64,000 nucleotides of DNA from JADGHX01 sp035760965 (GCA_035760965.1 DASTRY010000035.1:124001-188000); one strand, 5' to 3'; shown: positions 1 through 11,700, counted from the first letter of the stretch. The notes: a model not told the origin generated them from the sequence alone. Program-made: numbers and translations.

Positions 1-1261
1 GCGAGACGTCGTGCGCTCCGATGGTACGTACATCGTGACGGGTGGATTGGGCGCGCTCGGTCTCGAGGTGGCCCGGTCGCTCGTGGGTCGTGGCGCGCGT
101 CACATCGTGCTCGTCGGACGCCGCCCGCCTGCGGACGACGTTGCAGCCGTCATCGCGCAGCTTCGGCAGCAAGCGAGCGACGTTCGCGTGGTCGCTGCAG
201 ACGTCGCCGACTACGACGCGCTCGCGGCTGCGCTTGATGATCTGCGCAAGGAGATGCCGCCGATCCGCGGCATCGTGCACGCGGCGGGCGTGCTGGACGA
301 TGGCGTGATCGCTCAGCAGACCTGGGTGCGCTGCGCGCAGGTGCTCGCGCCAAAAGTGCGCGGTGCGTGGAATCTGCATCAGCTCACACAACAGGATTCG
401 CTGGATTTCTTCGTGCTGTTTTCCGCTGCCGCCGGTCTGCTCGGCATTCCGGGGCAAGGCACGTACGCGGCGGCCAATGTATTCCTCGACTCGCTCGCGG
501 TGTTCCGCCGCCGCATGGGGTTGCCCGCGACCAGCATCGACTGGGGAGCGTGGGACCAACGCGGCATGGCGCAGTCGCTGGACGCTGTTCGCTCACTCGC
601 GGCGCGCGGGTTGCGGTTCATGTCCGTCACGCGAGGCATCGAGGCGCTGTGGCAAGCGATCGCGGACGATGCCGCTCAGCGCATCGTGCTGCCGATCGAC
701 TGGCAGCGATTCCGCGAGCGGGCTGGCGATGCACCGATGCCATTGCTGTCGGAGTGCTTCGCCGAAGAGGGACGCCGCGCCGCGAGTGCGCCAGCCGCGC
801 CGAAAACCACGACTTCGCGCCAGCCACAGCCTTCGGCGGATCTCGCTACGCGACTCGCGCAGGCGCCCGCACCAGCTCGCTATCGCATGCTTGCCGATCT
901 AGTGCTCGCGCAGGTTCGCAGCACCATCGGGCTTGCCCCCGACCAGGCCGTCGACGAGCGCCAGCCGCTCCAGGAGCTGGGGTTGGATTCACTGATGGCA
1001 GTGGAATTGCGTAATGCGTTGGCGGCCATGACCGCGAGAACATTGCCGGCGACTCTAGCCTTCGACTACCCGACGACGGAGGCGATCAGCCGACACCTCC
1101 TTTCCGTATTGATGCCCGAACATTCCACGCCTGCGGCGCCGGCAGTGCGCAAGCACGTGCAGAGTGTCGGGCGGGTTACCGACGCAGACGTCGCGGCGCT
1201 CTCGGATGACGAGGCCGCCGAGCTGTTGCTGCAAGAGCTGGACGAGGTCGCGAGACAGTGA
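1..1261 (+). CDS. Modular type I PKS, 3' part only (KR-ACP and C-terminal docking helices)
   Basis: The reading frame is open from base 2 and enters from outside the window, so the internal GTG at 11 is not taken as a start. What is visible begins at the catalytic ketoreductase: TGGLGALG nucleotide-binding loop at the left edge, the LDD stereochemistry motif of B-type KRs near base 289 (HAAGVLDD), catalytic Ser in LFSAAAG and Tyr in GQGTYAAAN. It should therefore reduce the beta-keto group to a D-configured hydroxyl. An acyl carrier protein follows, with the phosphopantetheine Ser in [12 protein letters not shown] (about base 989). The C-terminus (ALSDDEAAELLLQELDEV) resembles the class 2 docking helices of cyanobacterial and myxobacterial PKS and should hand the chain to the next protein. 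The stop overlaps the next GTG start by four bases (GTGA), which implies translational coupling. Whether DH or ER domains precede the KR cannot be seen. Confidence 0.95.
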   Translation, partial: RDVVRSDGTYIVTGGLGALGLEVARSLVGRGARHIVLVGRRPPADDVAAVIAQLRQQASDVRVVAADVADYDALAAALDDLRKEMPPIRGIVHAAGVLDDGVIAQQTWVRCAQVLAPKVRGAWNLHQLTQQDSLDFFVLFSAAAGLLGIPGQGTYAAANVFLDSLAVFRRRMGLPATSIDWGAWDQRGMAQSLDAVRSLAARGLRFMSVTRGIEALWQAIADDAAQRIVLPIDWQRFRERAGDAPMPLLSECFAEEGRRAASAPAAPKTTTSRQPQPSADLATRLAQAPAPARYRMLADLVLAQVRSTIGLAPDQAVDERQPLQELGLDSLMAVELRNALAAMTARTLPATLAFDYPTTEAISRHLLSVLMPEHSTPAAPAVRKHVQSVGRVTDADVAALSDDEAAELLLQELDEVARQ

Positions 1262-4200
1262 GCGCGAAAGAGAACTGGCCGAACGCCGACGTCGCGGGCG
1301 ACGCGCTCTCGCCGGTGAAGCGTGCGCTCATCGAAGTCCGCGAACTGCGGCGGCGCCTCGCGGCATACGAAGCCGAACGGCACGAGCCGATCGCGATCGT
1401 CGGTATCGGTTGTCGCCTGCCGGGCGGCATCGTCGATGCGAACGGACTCTGGCAACTGCTGAGCGGGGCGGTCGATGCCGTCACGGAAGTGCCATCGAGC
1501 CGCTGGGACGCGGATCGGCTGTTCGATGCGGACCCGGACGCCGCAGGGAAGATGTACACGCGCGCCGGCGCGTTCGTTGCGGATGTCGATCGATTTGACC
1601 CGTACTTTTTCGGTATTCCGCCGCGGGAAGCTGCGTGCATGGACCCGCAGCAGCGCTTGCTGCTCGAAGTCGCCTGGGAAGCGCTCGAGGATGCGGGGTG
1701 CGATCCGTCGCGCCTTGCGGGCAGCGACAGCGGCATCTTCGTCGGCATTGGCTCGCACGACTACGCGCTCCTGCAGGCCCGTGCCAACGCCCTGGCGGAC
1801 ATCGATGCGTATTTCGCATCCGGCACGACGCACAGCGTCGCAGCGGGAAGGCTCGCGTACTTCCTCGGATTCCACGGACCCTGCGTCGCCGTCGATACGG
1901 CGTGCTCGTCGTCGCTCGTCGCGATTCATCAGGCGTGCGTGAGCCTGCGCAGGCGCGAGTGCCGGCTCGCACTGGCTGGCGGCGCGAGTTTGATGCTGAC
2001 GCCGGATTACACCGTGAACTTCTGTCGCGCGCGCATGCTGTCGCCCGACGGCAAGTGCCGCACGTTCGACGCGGGTGCGAATGGCTATGTGCGCGGTGAA
2101 GGCGTCGCGCTCATCGCGCTCAAGCGTCTGACGGACGCCCAAGCGGCAGGCGATCGCGTTCTCGCAGTCATTCGCGGCAGTGCCGTGAATCAAGACGGCC
2201 GGAGCACCGGGCTCACCGTTCCCAATGGCCCTGCGCAGAGTGCAGTTATTCAGAGCGCACTCGCGGATGCGCAACTCGAGCCGCGGGACGTGAAGTACGT
2301 GGAAGCGCATGGCACCGGGACGCCGCTGGGTGATCCGATCGAGGTGCAGGCGCTCGCGGCTTCGCTAGGCGCGGGCCGCAGTAGCGACTCGCCGCTGCTG
2401 ATCGGCTCGATCAAAACGAATATCGGTCACCTCGAGTCGGCGGCCGGTATCGCAGGACTGTTGAAGGTCGTGCTGTCGATGCAGCACGGGGAAATTCCTG
2501 CGCACCTTCATCTGACGACGCCGAATCCGCACATCGACTGGGCGCGGTTGCCGGTCGCAGTGACGACGACGCGGCGCCCGTGGCCCGAGGGCCGCAAGAT
2601 CGCGGGCGTCAGCTCCTTCGGGTTCAGCGGCACGAATGCCCACGTCATTCTCGAGGAGGCGCCCCCAGCCACTGCGGTGCCCAGCGCGAATGCGATGTCC
2701 AGCGTGAGTGCACTGCCCAGCGCGAATGCGCCGGGCGCGCTCTGCGTGCTCCCCTTGTCCGCCAAGGACGGGCGCGCGCTGAAGGCACTCGCAACGCGCT
2801 ACGAAGCGCATCTCGCGTCGAATCCAGACGCGAACCTTGCGGACGTCTGCTACACCGCCGCCACTGGCCGAGCCCACTTCAATGAGCGTGCGGCGATCGT
2901 CGCAGCAGATATTGCGGCGGCCCGCACGGAGCTCGGCAATTTCCTGCGCGGCTTCCCGTCTGCACGACTGCATTCGGGCAGCGCGCCGGTCGCACCGCAG
3001 ATTGCGTTCCTGTTCACCGGGCAAGGCGCGCAGTACGCGGGGATGGGCCGTGAGCTGTACGAGAGCGAGCCGGTGTTCCGCGAAGTGCTGGACCGCTGCG
3101 CGCAAGCGCTGGCGGGCGAGCTGGATCGGCCGCTGCTGGAAGTGATGTGGGGTGCGGAGTCGGCGCACCTCGATCAGACGCGCTACACGCAGCCGGCGCT
3201 GTATGCGCTGGAAGTGGCGGTCGCCACACTGTGGCGCAGCTGGGGCGTGGAGCCTTCGGTCGTACTGGGCCACAGCGTTGGTGAGTATGCGGCAGCGTGC
3301 GTCGCCGGTGCCTTCACCGTTGAAGAAGGTGCGCGTCTCGTGGCGGCGCGCGCCCGCCTGATGCAGCAGTTGCCCGCAGGCGGCGGGATGCTGGCCGTGC
3401 AGGGGGCGAGTGATCGCGTGCAGGAGCTCGTGGAGCACACGCTCTCGGGTCGCAAGGGCGGAGTGGGGATCGCGGCACTCAACGCGCCCGGCAGCATCGT
3501 GCTTTCGGGTGCGCAGTCCGCGCTGAAATCCGTCGCGCAGGATTTGGCTGATGCCGGCTTGCGTGTGACGCCGCTGCAGGTCTCGCACGCGTTTCACTCA
3601 GAGTTGCTGGACCCGATGCTCGACGAGTACGAGCGCGTAGCGGGCGCCGTGCAGCACAGCGCTCCGCAAATGCGGTGGATCTCGAATCTGAGTGGCGACG
3701 AGCTCGACTGGGATCGCTGGAGCGGCAGCATGGGGCGCTACTGGCGCGAGCATGCGCGCCAAGCGGTGAAATTCGAGTCGTCCGTGCGCGCGGCGGCGCG
3801 CGCGGGCGCGCAGTTGTTCATCGAGGTCGGGCCTCATGGCGTGCTGGCGACACTTGGTCAGACGACACTGGGCGCGGACACACTGGGATGGGTAGCGAGC
3901 CTGCGCCGCGGGCGCGGCGAGCGCGAACAACTCTTGGAGAGCGTCGCGCAGGTGTACGTGCGTGGCGTCGCGCTGGATTGGCAGCGTTTCGCCGGCTCGA
4001 ACCGCCATCGCAAGGTGGCTCTGCCGACCTATCCGTTCCAGCGCGAACGCTATTGGGTGACCCTCACGCAGAAGCGTGAGTCGCTGAAGGAACACACGCC
4101 TCGGTGGAAACGCGCGCTTGCCGCAGGGCGGCGGCACGCCGAGTTCATGCCCGTCGACATGGACATCGACTCGTTCCCCGCCAAGTTTGCAGCGCTGGAG

Positions 4201-5724
4201 AAGCTGTCGCTCGCCTACATGCGGGAGACGCTGCGGCAGTTGCAGCTCTTCGTCCGCGCAGGAGAGGTGCATACCGCAAGTGGCATCATCGAGCGTGCGG
4301 GCATTCAGCCCGTATACCTGCGTCTGATCGAGCGCTGGCTCGCGCACCTCGCCGCAGCCGGCCTGCTCGAAAGCCGCGGGGAAGAGTACGTGGCGACTTC
4401 GCCGCTGCCGCACGGCGACCTCGAGCAGGTGCGGTCGGCCGCGCGCGACGCGCTGCGCGGCTACTCCGAGATGTTCGACTTCGTGGACCTCTGCGGGTCG
4501 AAGCTCGCGGATGTTCTCTGCGGTCGCGAGAGTGCGCTCGAAACGCTGTTCCCGTCCGGCTCATCGCACATTGCAGATGGCATTTATCAGCACTCCGTCG
4601 TGGCGCGCTACTACAACGAGATAGTGCGCTCGGTCGTGCAGGCGATTGCCGGCGATGCGCAATCGCTCTCGATCCTGGAGATCGGTGCAGGCACGGGCGG
4701 CACCACGTCGCTCTTGCTGCCAACGCTCGATCCAGCGCGCTGCCGCTACGTCTTCACGGACGTCGGCAAGCTGTTCCTCGTTCAGGCGCGCAAGAAATTC
4801 TCCGAGCACAAGTTTCTGGAGTACGCGGTACTCAACATCGAACAGTCACCGGCCGAGCAGGGGTTTGCGGAGCACGCGTTCGATGTCGTGGTGGCAGCGG
4901 ACGTGCTGCACGCCACGAGCGACCTCGCTAAGACACTCCAGCATGTGCGCTCGCTACTGGCTCCGGGCGGCGTGCTGGTGATGCTGGAAGCCACCGACGA
5001 TCCCATCTGGCTGGACGTGAGCATCGGCCTCGTTCGCGGATGGCAGAAGTTCGCGGACCCGATGCGCGAGAAGCAGCCGCTGCTGAAGCCGGAGCAGTGG
5101 TCGTCGCTGCTGCTGGAGTGCGGGTTCGATGCCGTCGAAGCGTTCCCATCTGCGAATGCGCGCACGGCGCAGCTCGGCCATCACGTCATCATCGCGAAGC
5201 CGCAGGGTAGTGCGGCAACGTCCTCGGCCCGTGCAAGCGGGAGACTCGTGGACGCAGAGCTTGCGCTCGCCGCCGAGGACCGCGCTTCGGACACCACTCC
5301 GCTGCGCTCGCAACTCGACGCCGCACCACCGCACGTGCAGATGGAGATGCTGATCGCGCTGGTGAGCGGTGAGGTCGCCGCCGTGCTCGGACTCGATGCG
5401 GCTCATCACCCCGCGCCCGAGCAGCGCCTCATGGATTTCGGTGTCGATTCGCTGATGGCGGTGGAGCTGCGCAACCGGCTGGCCCGGCGTTTGGCGCTTA
5501 CCCGCAAGCTGACGGCGACACTGATCTTCGATTACCCAACGGTGAGTGCCATCGCGAAGCACCTCGCCACAGATGTGCTGCGCTACGCACCGCACGCGCG
5601 CGAGGAGGACTCGCGTTCCGCCCCCGCGCCTGCAGCCGTGCGCGCAACCACCGCTGCACAGATCGAGCAGATGGCCGAGGAAGAAGCCGAAGCCATGCTG
5701 CTGGAGAAATTGAGCCGACTATGA
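1258..5724 (+). CDS. Type I PKS module KS-AT-MT-ACP (no reductive domains)
   Basis: 1488 aa. N-terminal docking helix (SPVKRALIEVRELRRRL, residues 18-34). Ketosynthase about 42-465 with Cys216 in VDTACSSS and EAHGTGTPLGD / KTNIGHLES motifs. Acyltransferase about 582-900 with Ser673 in GHSVGE and malonyl-type HAFH at 777-780. A SAM methyltransferase domain fills about 960-1320; its glycine-rich motif LEIGAGTGG is near 1140. ACP Ser1398 lies in [12 protein letters not shown], and C-terminal docking helices end the protein. No DH, ER or KR is present, so the unit leaves as a beta-keto (or enol) thioester. The methyltransferase differs from the two C-methyltransferases downstream: it lacks their FGxTxGWWRF segment and reads SIGLVRGWQKF there. 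With the unreduced module this makes O-methylation of the enol (beta-methoxyacrylate type) as plausible as C-methylation. Start is GTG, coupled to the upstream stop. Confidence 0.95.
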   Translation: MSAKENWPNADVAGDALSPVKRALIEVRELRRRLAAYEAERHEPIAIVGIGCRLPGGIVDANGLWQLLSGAVDAVTEVPSSRWDADRLFDADPDAAGKMYTRAGAFVADVDRFDPYFFGIPPREAACMDPQQRLLLEVAWEALEDAGCDPSRLAGSDSGIFVGIGSHDYALLQARANALADIDAYFASGTTHSVAAGRLAYFLGFHGPCVAVDTACSSSLVAIHQACVSLRRRECRLALAGGASLMLTPDYTVNFCRARMLSPDGKCRTFDAGANGYVRGEGVALIALKRLTDAQAAGDRVLAVIRGSAVNQDGRSTGLTVPNGPAQSAVIQSALADAQLEPRDVKYVEAHGTGTPLGDPIEVQALAASLGAGRSSDSPLLIGSIKTNIGHLESAAGIAGLLKVVLSMQHGEIPAHLHLTTPNPHIDWARLPVAVTTTRRPWPEGRKIAGVSSFGFSGTNAHVILEEAPPATAVPSANAMSSVSALPSANAPGALCVLPLSAKDGRALKALATRYEAHLASNPDANLADVCYTAATGRAHFNERAAIVAADIAAARTELGNFLRGFPSARLHSGSAPVAPQIAFLFTGQGAQYAGMGRELYESEPVFREVLDRCAQALAGELDRPLLEVMWGAESAHLDQTRYTQPALYALEVAVATLWRSWGVEPSVVLGHSVGEYAAACVAGAFTVEEGARLVAARARLMQQLPAGGGMLAVQGASDRVQELVEHTLSGRKGGVGIAALNAPGSIVLSGAQSALKSVAQDLADAGLRVTPLQVSHAFHSELLDPMLDEYERVAGAVQHSAPQMRWISNLSGDELDWDRWSGSMGRYWREHARQAVKFESSVRAAARAGAQLFIEVGPHGVLATLGQTTLGADTLGWVASLRRGRGEREQLLESVAQVYVRGVALDWQRFAGSNRHRKVALPTYPFQRERYWVTLTQKRESLKEHTPRWKRALAAGRRHAEFMPVDMDIDSFPAKFAALEKLSLAYMRETLRQLQLFVRAGEVHTASGIIERAGIQPVYLRLIERWLAHLAAAGLLESRGEEYVATSPLPHGDLEQVRSAARDALRGYSEMFDFVDLCGSKLADVLCGRESALETLFPSGSSHIADGIYQHSVVARYYNEIVRSVVQAIAGDAQSLSILEIGAGTGGTTSLLLPTLDPARCRYVFTDVGKLFLVQARKKFSEHKFLEYAVLNIEQSPAEQGFAEHAFDVVVAADVLHATSDLAKTLQHVRSLLAPGGVLVMLEATDDPIWLDVSIGLVRGWQKFADPMREKQPLLKPEQWSSLLLECGFDAVEAFPSANARTAQLGHHVIIAKPQGSAATSSARASGRLVDAELALAAEDRASDTTPLRSQLDAAPPHVQMEMLIALVSGEVAAVLGLDAAHHPAPEQRLMDFGVDSLMAVELRNRLARRLALTRKLTATLIFDYPTVSAIAKHLATDVLRYAPHAREEDSRSAPAPAAVRATTAAQIEQMAEEEAEAMLLEKLSRL
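2680..2733 (+). repeat. Three 18-bp tandem repeats in the KS-AT linker coding region
   Basis: Three consecutive 18-bp units at 2680-2697, 2698-2715 and 2716-2733. Units 1 and 3 share the first 15 bases exactly (cccagcgcgaatgcg); unit 2 is diverged. They encode PSANAM-SSVSAL-PSANAP, a flexible Ser/Ala-rich stretch between the ketosynthase and acyltransferase of the second PKS. This looks like in-frame slippage or unequal exchange in a linker that tolerates length change. Confidence 0.8.
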
Positions 5725-8700
5725 CGCAGCCATCCGACCCAGCCACCCTCTCACCCGTCAAGCGCGCGCTGCTCGCGCTCGAGGAGATGCAGAGTCGCCT
5801 GCACGCGAGCGAGCGGCGGCTGCGGGAGCCCGTTGCCGTCATCGGCATCGGCTGTCGTTTCCCGGGTGGTGCAAACGACCCGGACAGCTACTGGTCGCTG
5901 CTGCGGTCGGGCCGCGATGCGATCGTCGAGGTGCCGCCGGATCGCTGGGACGTCGATGCCTACTACGACCCGAACCCGGATGCGCCCGGCAAGATGTCGA
6001 CGCGCTGGGGCGGCTTCATCGATGAGGTGGACCGGTTCGATCCGCAGCTCTTCGGCATCTCCCCGCGCGAAGCGCTCACGATGGACCCGCAGCAGCGGCT
6101 GCTGCTCGAAGTGACGTGGGAGGCGCTCGAGCGCGCTGGACAGAATCCCGAGCGGCTGAAAGGCACGCGCACGGGCGTCTTCGTCGCCATCGCGACCAGT
6201 GACTACTGGCACACGCTGCTGCACGACGTGGACCCATCGCGCATCGACGCGCACTTCGCCACCGGCATCTCGCACAGCATCGCCTCCGGACGCATTTCCT
6301 ACTGTCTCGGACTGCAGGGCGTCTGTCTTTCCATCGATACGGGCTGTTCGGGCTCGCTTCTTTCCATTCACCAGGCCTGCGCGAGTCTGCGCACCGGCGA
6401 GTCGCAGCTCGCGATCGCAGCCGGGGTAAACCTGATCCTGCGGCCGGAGCTCGCCATCACGTACTCGAAGGCGCGCATGATGGCGCCGGATGGCCGCTGC
6501 AAAGCATTCGATGCGCGCGCCAACGGATTCGTACGCGGCGAAGGCTGCGGCGTCGTGATACTCAAGCGCCTCGCGGATGCGCAGCGTGATGGCGACCCGA
6601 TACTGGCGATCATTCGTGGCACGGCGTCCAACCAGGATGGTGCGTCGAGCGGCCTCACCGCACCGAACGGCGCGGCGCAGGAGGCGCTCATTCGCGCGGC
6701 GCTCGCCGACGGAGAGCTGCATCCGGATGCGGTGGGCTATGTGGAAGCACACGGCACCGGCACGTCGCTCGGCGACCCGATTGAAGTCCGTGCGCTCGGC
6801 AACATCTTCGGCAGCCGTGCGCGCAGCGCAGCGCTGCGCATCGGCTCGGCCAAGACGAATTTCGGCCACCTCGAGTCCGCGGCCGGCATCGCGGGCTTCA
6901 TCAAAGCGGTGCTCTGCCTCATGCATGGGGAGATCCCGCCGAGCCTGCACTTCCAGACGCCTAATCCTCACATTGCCTGGGAGGACATGTCGGTGGAGGT
7001 CGCCGCGCGTCTGCAGCCGTTCCCAGAGTACGACGGGCGGCGCATCGCCGGCGTGAGCTCGTTTGGCTTCAGCGGCACGAACGTGCACGTCGTTCTGGAA
7101 TCCGCCAGCGAGACGTACAGCCAGTCGCAGCCCGCGCATCCACCGCGCGCGATACAACTCCTCACGCTATCCGCGAAGAGTGAGGCGGCACTGGATCACT
7201 CCGTGCGTCGCCTGAGCGAGTATCTCGAAGGTCCCGGCAGAGAGCTGGCTCTGGCCGATGTGTGCCATACCGCGTCAGCGGGGCGTGCACATTTCGCGCA
7301 CAGGCTCGCCGTACCGGTGAAGAGTCGCGACGAGCTCATTCATGCACTGAGATCCATCGAGAGCGGCACGCCGGCGGGCGTTCGCGGACAGGTGAGCGGA
7401 GCGGCGCTGCCGAAGATCGCCTTCTTGTTCACCGGTCAGGGAGCGCAATACCCCGGCATGGGGCGCGAGCTGTATGAGAGCGAGCCGGTGTTTCGCGATG
7501 TGCTCGACCGCTGCGCGCAAGCAATGGCGGGAGAGCTGGATCGGCCGCTGCTCGACGTGATGTGGGGAGCAGATTCAGCGCAACTCGACCAAACGCGCTA
7601 CACGCAGCCGGCGCTGTACGCGCTCGAAGTTGCGCTCGCCTCGCTGTGGCGCAGCTGGGGCGTGGAGCCCGCGGCCGTGCTGGGGCACAGCGTGGGAGAG
7701 TACGCGGCTGCATGCGTTGCCGGAGCGTTCACCGTGGAAGAGGGTGCGCGTCTGGTCGCAGCGCGCGGCAGACTGATGCAGGCCTTGCCCGCGGGCGGGG
7801 GAATGCTCGCGGTGCAAGGCGAGCGCGCTCAGCCGGAAATCGAGCGAGCGCTCGCGGGAGTGCGCGATGTCGGGGTCGCCGCGTACAACGCTCCGGGCAG
7901 CATCGTGTTGTCCGGTGCGCTCGAAGCGCTCGACAGAATCGGCGAGCGCCTGCAGTCGGCCGGTCTGCGGGTGCAGCGGTTGCAGGTTTCGCACGCATTT
8001 CATTCGCACTTGCTCGAGCCGATGCTCGGCGAGTACGAGCGTTTGGCTGGTGAGGTGCGCCATAGCGCGCCGCAGACGAGGTGGCTGTCGAACCTGACCG
8101 GCGAGGTGATGGACTGGGAGCGCTGGAGCGGAAACATCGGCCGCTATTGGCGCATGCACGCGCGTGAAGCCGTGAAGTTCGAAGCCTGCGTCCGGACGGC
8201 AGTGCGCGCCGGTGCGCAGTTGTTCTTGGAGGTAGGACCGCACGGTGTTCTGACGGCGCTCGGTCAGGCGACCGTGGGAGGGGAGCCGCTCGGGTGGGCG
8301 GTCAGCCTGCGACGTGGCCGCGGCGCATTGGAGCAGCTGCTGGAGAGCGTCGCGCAGGTCTACGTGCGCGGTGCTCCGCTCGACTGGGAGCGTTTCGCTG
8401 CTCCTTACAGATATCGCAAAGTGTCGCTGCCGACGTATCCGTTCCAGCGTGAGCGGTACATGGTGGACGTTACGCCGCAACGCGCGCGTCCCACTGCGGC
8501 GGGTGCGGCGAGCGAGACCTCGCTGCTCGGTCGGCGCATCGACTCACCGGCATTCGATGGAGCGGTCTTCGCGACCGAGATCGGCCCCGGCACCGCCGCG
8601 GAATTTGCGCTCGATCATCGCGTGTTCGGTCTGCCCATATTGCCGGGCACGGCGTATCTGACACTCGCGGTCGAGGCCGCGTCGCGCGTGCTCGAATCAG

Positions 8701-11700
8701 ACAGCGTCGCGCTACGCGACGTCGAGATTCGCGAAGCGCTCGCGGTGCCCGAGAGCGGCAAACGCGAGGTGCAGGTCCTTGCGCGCAACGCTGGAAATCG
8801 CGAGCTGCGTCTCGAAATCTACAGCCGCAGCGACGGGTCGAGCCCTTGGATATTGCATTTCGTGGCCCGCGCGCTGGTCGAGGGTGCTGTCCCGCAGCCG
8901 TCGGCGACAGCCGCAGAGCCGGATGATCGTTGCCCGGATCGCCTCGACATCGCGATGTTTTACTCGGAGCTGGCGGCGACCGGCCTCGAATTCGGTCCGC
9001 TATTCCGGTGCGTGAGTGCGCTTCGCTGCGGAGCACGCGATGCCGTCGGAGAAGCGGCGCTCCCGCAGGCTCTGCAGGCGGAAGCCGCGCACTATCGTAT
9101 TCATCCAGTGCTGCTCGACGCGTGCGTTCAGGTGCTCGCGGCAGTATCACGGCGGGACGATCCGGAGGGGATGTTCCTCCCCGTGCAGATCGGATCGTGT
9201 CGCATCGAGCGACCGTCGACGCCGCTGCTCGACTGCCGCGCACACGCGACGCTTCGCGCAGGTGGCGAACGCGATGCGCAAGTTCTGGCGGCCGACGTTC
9301 GCGTACAGGATTCGGCAGGCAACGTCGTCGCGACGCTGGAAGGCGTGCGCTTGCAGCGCGCCGGTTGCGAAACGCTCGATCGCCTGCGCTCGGTGGATCT
9401 CGCGGACAGCCTCGTGGAGCTCCGCTGGGAAGCCGAAGAGGCGGACACTGCAGGAGCGTGGGCTACGCCCACCGCGCTCGCAAGCCGCGTGCTCCCGGGA
9501 ATCGCGCGACTAACCGCGGAAAGCGGCTGGGAGCAGTGGACCGAGCTCGCTTCAGAGCTCGACAATGTGTGCCGCGCGTACATTGGCGCCGCGCTCGACA
9601 AAATCGGTTGGCGAGCAGCGCCTCACAACGGCGCGGACAGCGCGGCACTTGCCGCACGCTTGGGTATCAAGCCGAGCCTCACGCGTTGCCTCGACCGGTT
9701 CGTCACGCTTCGCGGTCGTGGGCCTTTGACGGCGCAGCCCAACGAGCAGCTGGACACGCTGATGAAGCGCTTCCCGGCATTCGCCGCAGAGCTCACTCTC
9801 GTGAAGCGCTGTGGACCGCAGCTCGCAGATGTTCTTACGGGACGTCGCGATCCGCTGCATCTGCTCTTCCCGGACAACGACTCGACCACTCTCGAACAGC
9901 TATACCGCGACTCTCCGTCCGCTCGCTTGTTCAACGGCATTGTGCGTGAGGCGGTGAAGGCGGCCGTATCCGAGCTGCCTGCCGGGCGACCGCTGCGTGC
10001 TTTGGAGATCGGTGGCGGCACTGGGTCCACGACGGCGCACGTCATCGATGTGCTGCCGGCTGAGCGCACGTCCTACCTCTTCACGGATCTGTCGCCGCTC
10101 TTTGCGGCACGCGCGGCGGAGCGTTTCGCGCAGCGCGGCTTCCTGCGAGCCCAGCCGCTCGACATCGAACGCGACCCGCGCAGTCAGGGCATCGAAGGGC
10201 ATTTCGATCTGATCATCGCGGCAAATGTGCTGCACGCTACGCGTGACCTCGGTGAAACCCTGCGGCACGTCCGCGAGCTGCTCGCGCCGGGCGGCCTGCT
10301 GATCGGCATCGAGGTCACACGACCGCAGGACTGGATCGACATCACCTTCGGTCTCACCGACGGCTGGTGGCGCTTCACCGACAGCGCGCTGCGGCCCGAC
10401 TATCCGCTGATCACGTCAGAGCAGTGGAAGAAGACACTTTCGAGCACCGGCTTCGACGAGGTCGCTCTGCTACCGGAGACCTCATCGGAAAGCGGCGCGA
10501 CGGATCTCAATACGGTGTTGCTCGCCCGCGCAGGTGCGCAGAGTCTCGCGCAAGGGAGTGCGAGCAGCAGATGGCTCCTGCTGGCAGATCGTGGCGGTGT
10601 CGCCGAAGAGCTCGCACGCCTGCTTCGAGCACAGGGCGCTTCGCTCTGTCTCGCCTATGCGGGCGAATCGTACGGGCGCAGGGCGGATGGCGCCTATGAG
10701 CTCGATCCGCTTCGCAGTGCGGATTTCGAGCGACTCCTGCCCGATGTCGCAGCCGACATGGCGGGTCCGATCGATCGTGTCGTTCATCTGTGGAGTTTGG
10801 ACGAGAGCATCTCTGCGCCGCAGAGTCTCACGGCGCTGCGAGCCCGCACGATGGCAATGACGGGCAGCGCGCTGCACCTTACGCAGGCGATGCTCAAGGC
10901 CTCGCAGTCGACGCCGCCCGCACTGGTCGTCGTTTCGCGTGGCGCCGTTGCAGTGGGCGATCAACCGGTCTCGCCGCTGCCAGCAACGCTGTGGGGTTGG
11001 GCACGATCGGTGCGGCTCGAGCATCCGGAGCTTCGCTGCGCGTCGGTGGACCTCGATCCGGGCAGCGTGCGCGCACTCGCGGAGAATCTCCGCGCGAGCC
11101 TGCTGCGGCGGGACGACGAGTTGCAGATTGCTTGGCGCAACGGCATCTCGCACGTCGCTCGTCTGGCGCGCGCGAACCGTGTCGCGCGTCCCGCGAACGC
11201 ACGGCTTGCAGTGCCGACCGGACCGCACAAACTGGCGACGCGTGCGCGCGGCGTCCTCGACGCGCTGTATCTCGAGCCGATCACGCGACGCGTTCCGGGT
11301 GCCGGGGAGGTCGAGATTCGCGTCTGCGCGACGGGCCTTAATTTCCGCGATGTACTGGCGGCGCTGAACATGTATCCGGGCGATCAGGGACCGCTCGGCA
11401 GCGAGTGCGCGGGCGTCGTCACCGCGGTGGGCCCGGACGTCCACGATGTGAAGGTCGGTGACGAGGTCATTGCGATCGCCCCGGGCGCGTTCGCGACGCA
11501 CGTCATCACTACGGCGAAGCTCGTCGTACCGAAGCCGTCGACGTTGACAGCGGTGCAGGCGGCGTCGATCCCGAACGTGTTCCTGACGGCGCACTGGGCA
11601 TTGAATCACCTCGGTCGCATGAAGGCGGGCGAGCGAGTGTTGATCCACGCCGGTGCCGGTGGTGTCGGTCTTGCGGCCATCCAGCTCGCGCAGCGCGCGG

